Source: Nicotiana tabacum (Eukaryota; Streptophyta; Magnoliopsida; Solanales; Solanaceae). From it: DNA of 64,000 nucleotides. Location: the NCBI RefSeq assembly GCF_000715075.1, contig NC_134082.1, positions 195,351,948 to 195,415,947 of the forward strand, read 5' to 3'. A program made the position numbers and the translations under genes. Below the pieces are notes generated by a model that did not search any database, was not told the origin of the DNA, and worked only from the letters and a program-made list of their open reading frames with translations. Below, in pieces: positions 58,401-64,000 of this stretch (positions are counted from its first letter, which is position 1; every line of letters begins with the position of its first letter).

Positions 58401-60050
58401 AGGAATAGCCATGGGTTGGAGAGAGAACCTCCTCCTTCTCGCTAGGATAGTTAGTATACCTTAGGAAATCCTAATCGACCCCATCTTACTGTTTTTTCTG
58501 CCTTCTACGCCCTTGCCGTACTGACCTCAATGGATCTGGATATGGAACTAGAGGAACAACAAGCTGTAGCAAAGAATAACCCAAAGGCAAACCAAAACCA
58601 GGATTCGAACATTCCCCCCACCTCTCTAATAAGTGAAACTCTAACTCAAACCAAAGAAGTAGGGGTATCCTTCTAGGAAAAACTAAAATCCAGTATTAAT
58701 GAATCGCAAGATAAGAACCAAATTCGGGTTCAAGGTAACATCGAAATCCTCGTACCAGAAGAAGAATCTGAAAAATACTCTTATTACGGATGTCTTCATT
58801 TCCTTATCCTCGTCAGATAAGGAAAGAATTTATAAAACTGGTCCAATGCTTTAATCATAAAAATATTTGGAAGAAGAGTAGGTTTCCAGTTTTTACAGCA
58901 AAAGCTTCACCCTATATGGAAATCTTTGGAACCCCTCTCCTTAATCGACCTTGGGTATGACTATTACATGGTCAAGTTCATTAAGGAGGAAAACTATAAC
59001 AAGGTACTTCATGAAGGGACATAGTTCGTAGGAAACCAATTCTTGACGGTAAGAAGATGGGAACCAAAGTTTTTTGCACCCATAGCCTCACTAACATACT
59101 CAGTTATATGGGTAAGACTACCTAAACTACCCACGAAATTTTACTATTATGATATACTTCAACGGATAGGAAACAAACTAAGGAGCCTAATTCGAATTGA
59201 TGCTAGCACATTTTCAGTGTTAAAGGGTAAATACGCTAGACTTTGTGTGTTAGTACCCATAGAGATCCCCTTGAAAACCCATGTAATAATTGGTAGACAT
59301 ATCCAAATGGTAACATATGAAGGTTTCAACATCTTGTGTACAAGATGTGGACGCTTAGGACATAACCAAAATTCAAGCCCAATTCAAAAAATCCAGGCAA
59401 TGTATTCGAGCAACGAAGAGCCAGCTAATAAGCTAACGATATGAAAGACCTAATGAATAAACTAGATCAGCGGACAATAGTTTCGCACAAAAGAAAGCCA
59501 AAACCAAACTTGGGGAGCACAACCTTCAACAACAACAACACTAACCATGGGGGGTAAGAGGATCCAAAACACAACAATGGAGGGAACGACCTACCAAACA
59601 AAAAAGGGCTCGATAAGCTCATCCAATACAACGCAAGGATACAAGCCAAAGCTTCACACTACCCAAGCGCAACACAAATATCCAGGGGATACTAAGAAAC
59701 CTCAAACATTAGGCTCTAACCATTCTAGTCAAAACATAATTACCAACCTAGAAAATTTTGTCATGGCCCCAACAAGAAGTGACCCTAACAATCCTAAGAT
59801 CCAAAGAACCGACCATTGCCCAGACGACAAACAAATCCTGCTCATCAATATGCCAAAAAATACCTTTAAACAATTGGATATAGTAAATACCTTATAACCT
59901 AGAAATCAAGCTAGCCTTAAAGAGTCAATCATAAGACAAATTAATGACCTCTCTTGCATTAACTCTCTAATGATCAAACCCCGCCTTGAAAGCAATCAAA
60001 AAGAAGACCTCATAGCCTCTATGGCATTGAAACAACCTCAAGCTTTGAGG

Positions 60051-60562
60051 TAGGGATGTTCATGGTTCGGTTTGGGTCGGTTTTTTTTCCACAAAGAAAT
60101 CAAATCAAGTAAGTCGGTTTTTCAAATATTGGAACCAAACAAAACCAATTAAGTCGATTTTTTATCTCGATTCAATTTTTTTCGGTTTTTGTCCGTTTTT
60201 CAAAATTTTCGGTTATTTATCGGTTTTTTTTCTTAAATATGAGATATACACTACAAAACAAATATTCCGGCTACTATATTTTCAACATAACACTATCAAA
60301 TCAATTGTTCTTTGATAAATCTATCATTTACCAAGATATATTGCGATGATAATTGAATCAAATAGTGATGAATAATTTAAGTACTCAATTAAAAATCGAT
60401 TATTTTAAACATGAAATAAATTCTTTTTGTACATAGCAAAATAAAACTACCAATCAAACTAGAATGTAAAGGCAAAGAATTATATTATTAAATAGCAAAG
60501 AACTAGACTAAATATATAAATGACTAATATGTACCATAAAATATTAGAAAATTTATATAAAA

Positions 60563-60623
<61 letters not shown>

Positions 60624-60812
60624 GGTTTAATAATAAATTTAAATAGCTACTTTTATAGTCGGTTTGGTTCGGTTTTTTTGGTTATTTGTTGACCAAAATA
60701 AACCAAATTTGATTGGTTTTTAAAATTTAAAACTAATAACAAACCAAACCTAAAAATTATCGGGTTTTTTTATCAGTTTGGTTCGATTTTTCAGATTTTA
60801 TGAACACCCTTA
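60051..60812. mobile_element. hAT MITE with perfect 8-bp target duplication
   Basis: The left end TAGGGATGTTCATGG and the complement of the right end TAAGGGTGTTCATAA are the inverted repeats. CTTTGAGG flanks both sides exactly (60043-60050 and 60813-60820). The interior has GGTTCGGTTTGGG and its complement, and a CA/TA microsatellite at 60565-60623. 762 bp, no coding capacity. Confidence 0.92.
60565..60623. repeat. (AC)n-(AT)n compound microsatellite
   Basis: About 19 AC units then about 10 AT units, inside the hAT MITE. Confidence 0.95.
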
Positions 60813-62146
60813 CTTTGAGGAATCCATCATTGCATTTATGGGAGATAAGGCCTCCCCCACGAATTGAACAATCCTTCCCTAAACAACCATTTTAGTACAC
60901 TGGCCAGTCACCTTATTATAAAACATGGAGACAAGGATTCAAATAATAGTCATCATCAAATAAATTCTCAAGAAATTCAGCCACCAAAACAAAGACCACT
61001 AGATCAATGGACACACTATAAACATAGCACCTTCAACGAAAATGGCCTAAACACCTGCTCACTTGGGCTAGACCATGCAAAGGAACTAACTAATCAAGAC
61101 CAACACATTACACTAGTAGGACAAAATGCCAAGACTTCCACCATATAGCAGAACAGGAGAATGCACAAAGCAAGACGAAACATGTGGATAAGGGAGAATC
61201 AGCATGCACAAAACAACACAGGGGAGGTTCCTCCCCTGAATGCAACCCAACCTCCTCTAATCTACTCAACGATGCTCATCCAACGAAATCATGTTCCATA
61301 ATCATGGCTGGAGCACGTGTTAATGAGGCATGCTATGAGCATAAGTCTACAATTCAATGTGCAAAACGTTATGGTTCAGATAGAGGACCCAAGCTACCTA
61401 GAACAAATAGTTTCAGAGAGTTTCTAGCTAGGCATGAACAACATCATGAACCTGCCATGTTTCTAGATGCTTCCCCATCACCCACAGTCCTTCCCTATAT
61501 ACCCAACCCTAGGGATTCACCCTTCTCCATGGAGTCAACAAACATGGAGATACCCAAGCTTACATGCCCAAGCTCCCTCCAACCTATTCAACCGGCAGAT
61601 GCCACTCTTCCCCAATCCTCAGAACCACCAGCCCCAGCCCTAATGTATCAAAGCAGCCCACAACACCTAACGAACAAACACACAATCCATACAACAAACC
61701 ATGCACACCCATTGAACCATGCACAATCCATACACATGCCTCTACCACACGATGCCAACAACAATGTACAACCAACAACAGAGATACAGACTATTCCAAT
61801 GCTCATACCAGCTCCCCAGCAAGATCAAAATCAAGCAAGGATGGAAGAGGAGGAAGACGAGGAAGAAGTGCCAGCAGAAAGAGTAGTGGAGCATGGAGTG
61901 CTGAGCTACTCAAAAACAATGGTGTTCAAGGAAAGAAGAGAAAAAAGATTCATCTTAAGCTGCCCAGTGAATTTGAGGAAATGTTCAATCATTATAAGGA
62001 AGCTAAACCCACCGGGAATCTACTAATATGTAGTAGTGACGGTTTCAACAATGTTCACGCATTATTGGATGAACCAAGAAGGCAACATGAGTCAACACAG
62101 TCCTCCAACGAGCCAAAGGAGGATGTCCTCAACCCAGAATACTAGT

Positions 62147-63286
62147 ATGAATATCATCATCTAGAATTGTAGGGTGCAAGTAATATTGATTTTAGAAGAG
62201 CTTTCCGTTCGATGGTGGATTACCATCGACCTAATTTCGTAGCTTTATTGGAAACCAAGATCGAAGATCATCACAACCTAGTACACGATTTTGATTTCTC
62301 CAGCTTAATCCAGATTCCATTACATGGAAACTCAAGTGGCATGGCACTCGTGTGGAATAGCGAAGACATACTAGTAGACCAAATTGGAGGCACGGACCAG
62401 GAGATTCATGCCATGGTAAAAGTAAATAACTCGAACAACTCTTGGCTTATTTCAGTAATTTATGCTGGCAATCTATTAGAGGAAAGACTTATTTTGTGGG
62501 AAAAACCTTAAAATAGTAGCAAACAATTCCAAAGGCCCGTGGTTAGTAGTAGGATATTTTAACGAGGTAACACGTGCTTCAGAAAAGTTTGGGGGGCTTC
62601 CTGTTAATAATAACAGACTTACGCACTTTAATAATTGCCTAAACTATGGTAATATTAGAGATTTAGGGTACAAAGGACCTAAATATACTTGGATCAATAA
62701 AAGAAAGCATTGCAAAACACTAATCATGGAGAGATTGGATAGTTGTTTAGCAAATGCGGATTGGATTAAATTATTCCAAGAAGCAAGTGCCAAACACTTT
62801 ATTAGGACCCATTCCGACCACTGCCCAATTAAGTTAGACATTTGCGGATTGGATTAAATTATTCCAAGAAGCAAGTGCCAAACACTTTATTAAGACCCAT
62901 TCCGACCACTGCCCAATTAAGTTAGACATTCACAAATCAATTAATACCGATAATAATATTTTTATAATTGAGCCTATGTGGATGTCGTACCCTAGCTTCA
63001 AAAGTTTAGTCAAAGAAGCATGGGATAACCAATTGGACATCCTTAACATAATCGAGAATTTTACATCTATGGTTAAGGAATGTAATAATAATACTTTTGG
63101 GAATATATTTAGAAAAAAGAATGCCATTATTGCTAGACTACAAGGTATCCAGAACTCACCATAAAGACTAGCAATTTCCTTATTAGCTTAGAAAATGACC
63201 TTATTGAGGAATATAATAGCTTAATGAAATTAGAGGAAGAATTTTGGAAGCTCAAGTCCAGAATTCAATGGATCCAAGAGGGGGAT
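62147..63286 (+). pseudogene. LINE ORF2, endonuclease domain and RT leader, broken
   Basis: ATG 62147 opens MNIII, where the family normally reads on into WNCRG; here a TAG (62162-62164) replaces the tryptophan codon and a base is lost after NCR. The endonuclease then follows: NFVALLETKIEDH (catalytic Glu), GNSSGMALVWN, WLISVIYAG, PWLVVG.FNEV, RLTHFNNCL, DLGYKGPKYTWIN, and HSDHCPIKLDI with the catalytic SDH motif. An 88-bp duplication follows, then AIIARLQGIQ and a region leading to the RT. Endonuclease nicking for target-primed insertion was its role; it is not functional. Confidence 0.82.
62755..62930. repeat. 88-bp tandem duplication in LINE ORF2
   Basis: TGCGGATTGGATTAAATTAT starts at 62755 and 62843. 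The copies differ by one base (ATTAGGACCC against ATTAAGACCC). Not a multiple of three, so it shifts the frame after the endonuclease. Confidence 0.92.
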
Positions 63287-64000
63287 TGTCACGACCCGAT
63301 TTTCTACCCTCGGGAGTCGTGATGGTGCATACTAGTGAAAGCTAAGCAAGCCAATCATTTGAAATATTTGCCTTTTCCCCATTTTTAGTCCTTTTACAAT
63401 TAATAGACAATAATTGATAACAACGAAAAATCTAATAAGCGGAAGAAGGAAATGTAATAAGTTAAGAAAGATGCAAATACCAATCCAAACAAACAAACTA
63501 CCCAAGACTGGTGTCACAATTCCACAGACTGTCTAGGAATACTACAAATAGAAATCTAAAAGACTTATTACAATACTGTCTCTGAAATATGTAAAGAAAC
63601 AGACTAAAGGATAGGAGGAGATGCCAAGGCCTGTGGACGCCTGTAGGACTACCTCGGAATCTCCGACTGGACTGAAGGCAGCCACCCAAGCTAAGGTCCG
63701 AATACTACCGCTCCAGGATCTGCACACAGTGTAGTATCAGCACAACCGACCCCATGTGTTGGTAAGTGCCTAGCCTAACTTGGCGAAGTAGTGACGAGGC
63801 TAGGACCAGACTACCAAATAAACCTGCGCAGTTATATCATATACATGGAAAAATAAAATAGAAATATATAATTAAGGATGGGATGGGGGCATGCTGCGGG
63901 AGAATATCACTTACCAACAGTAACTCAGGAGAAAAACATAAAGAACAATCTAAAATTTGCGGCAGAAAGAATAAGGAAACTATAACCAATCAATAACCAC
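63287..64000 (+). mobile_element. Left part of a long LTR (probable Ty3-type), runs off the window
   Basis: TGTCACGACCCGATTTTCTA starts abruptly in the LINE RT leader, followed by the inverted CGGGAGTCGTGATGG, a common beginning of long Solanaceae Ty3-type LTRs. The following 700 bp has typical LTR words (GGCCTGTGGACGCCTGTAGG, TGCACACAGTGTAGTATCAG) and no reading frame of note. The other end and the target duplication lie beyond the window. Confidence 0.68.

Larger units (their letters stand above)
58530..62145 (+). pseudogene. LINE ORF1 (DUF4283/zinc knuckle) with MITE insertion
   Basis: The frame starts near ATG 58530 (MDLDMELEEQQ) but hits a TAG after about 45 codons. Recognisable nucleic-acid-binding sequence continues over 58860-59440: FLQQKLHPIW, DYYMVKFIKEENYNKV, VRRWEPKFFAPIASLTYSVI, IWVRLPKLPTKFYYY, and the knuckle CTRCGRLGHNQNSS, whose last cysteine is replaced by serine. 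After the MITE, low-complexity polar sequence runs on in shifting frames to NPEY at 62142. In intact LINEs this protein binds the element RNA. It is broken beyond function. Confidence 0.75.
58410..63286 (+). mobile_element. L1-type LINE, defective, interrupted twice
   Basis: It contains an ORF1 with DUF4283-like domain and zinc knuckle, and an ORF2 with AP-type endonuclease and the start of the RT region. It stops at QWIQEGDC (about 63290), where a long LTR begins. A hAT MITE (60051-60812) sits in ORF1. There are many stops and frameshifts plus an 88-bp tandem duplication in ORF2. The left limit is approximate; the 3' end with tail and target duplication is not in the window, probably displaced to the right. 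Confidence 0.85.

Overview
This is plant nuclear DNA, most probably from a Nicotiana species. The evidence is intron-rich genes with GT-AG splice sites, an AT-rich background, a nearly intact Tnt1 retrotransposon whose LTRs carry the tobacco-type U3 boxes, and TS/Au-type SINEs. I see no prokaryotic or organellar gene organisation, no tRNA or rRNA gene and no CRISPR array. All calls come from reading the sequence and from memory of families; no database search was run.

Layout. 1-1269 holds the last intron and last exon of plastid SufB (+). 1270-13717 is repeat-rich: a SINE split by a hAT-like element, 3' ends of RTE-type LINEs, AT microsatellites, and a 5-kb Ty1/Copia element (8685-13688) with one in-frame stop in gag. 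A small basic conserved protein follows at 14019-14366, then a SINE and AT-rich intergenic DNA with MITE-like repeats. 21818-36312 is the complete HSP70-16-like gene (Hsp110/SSE class, 9 coding exons). Its introns hold a perfect 398-bp tandem duplication, a solo-LTR-like block and two truncated LINE insertions.

Tail to tail with it, on the minus strand, lie two DTX40-type MATE transporter genes with the same seven-exon structure (37171-40282 and 54031-57089). Both are disrupted as read here. The first has two internal deletions and a frameshift, and Tnt1 (40288-45680) is inserted directly against its start codon. The second carries one extra base in exon 1 and otherwise looks intact. Between them lie a decayed Copia element (47375-50922), a MITE, and a terminal-inverted-repeat element whose core is a higher-order array of palindromic monomers (51965-53165). 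The right end is a dead L1-type LINE (about 58410-63286), split by a hAT MITE with a perfect 8-bp target duplication and cut at its 3' side by a long LTR that runs out of the window.

Only SufB, HSP70-16 and probably the 14019-14366 gene look like functioning genes. I did not find a new multi-gene system. The most interesting signals are the Tnt1/MATE start-codon junction, the parallel loss of two MATE paralogues, the Copia element whose 3' LTR runs on into 29 bp of its own leader, the palindromic higher-order repeat, and several exact local duplications in and around HSP70-16.
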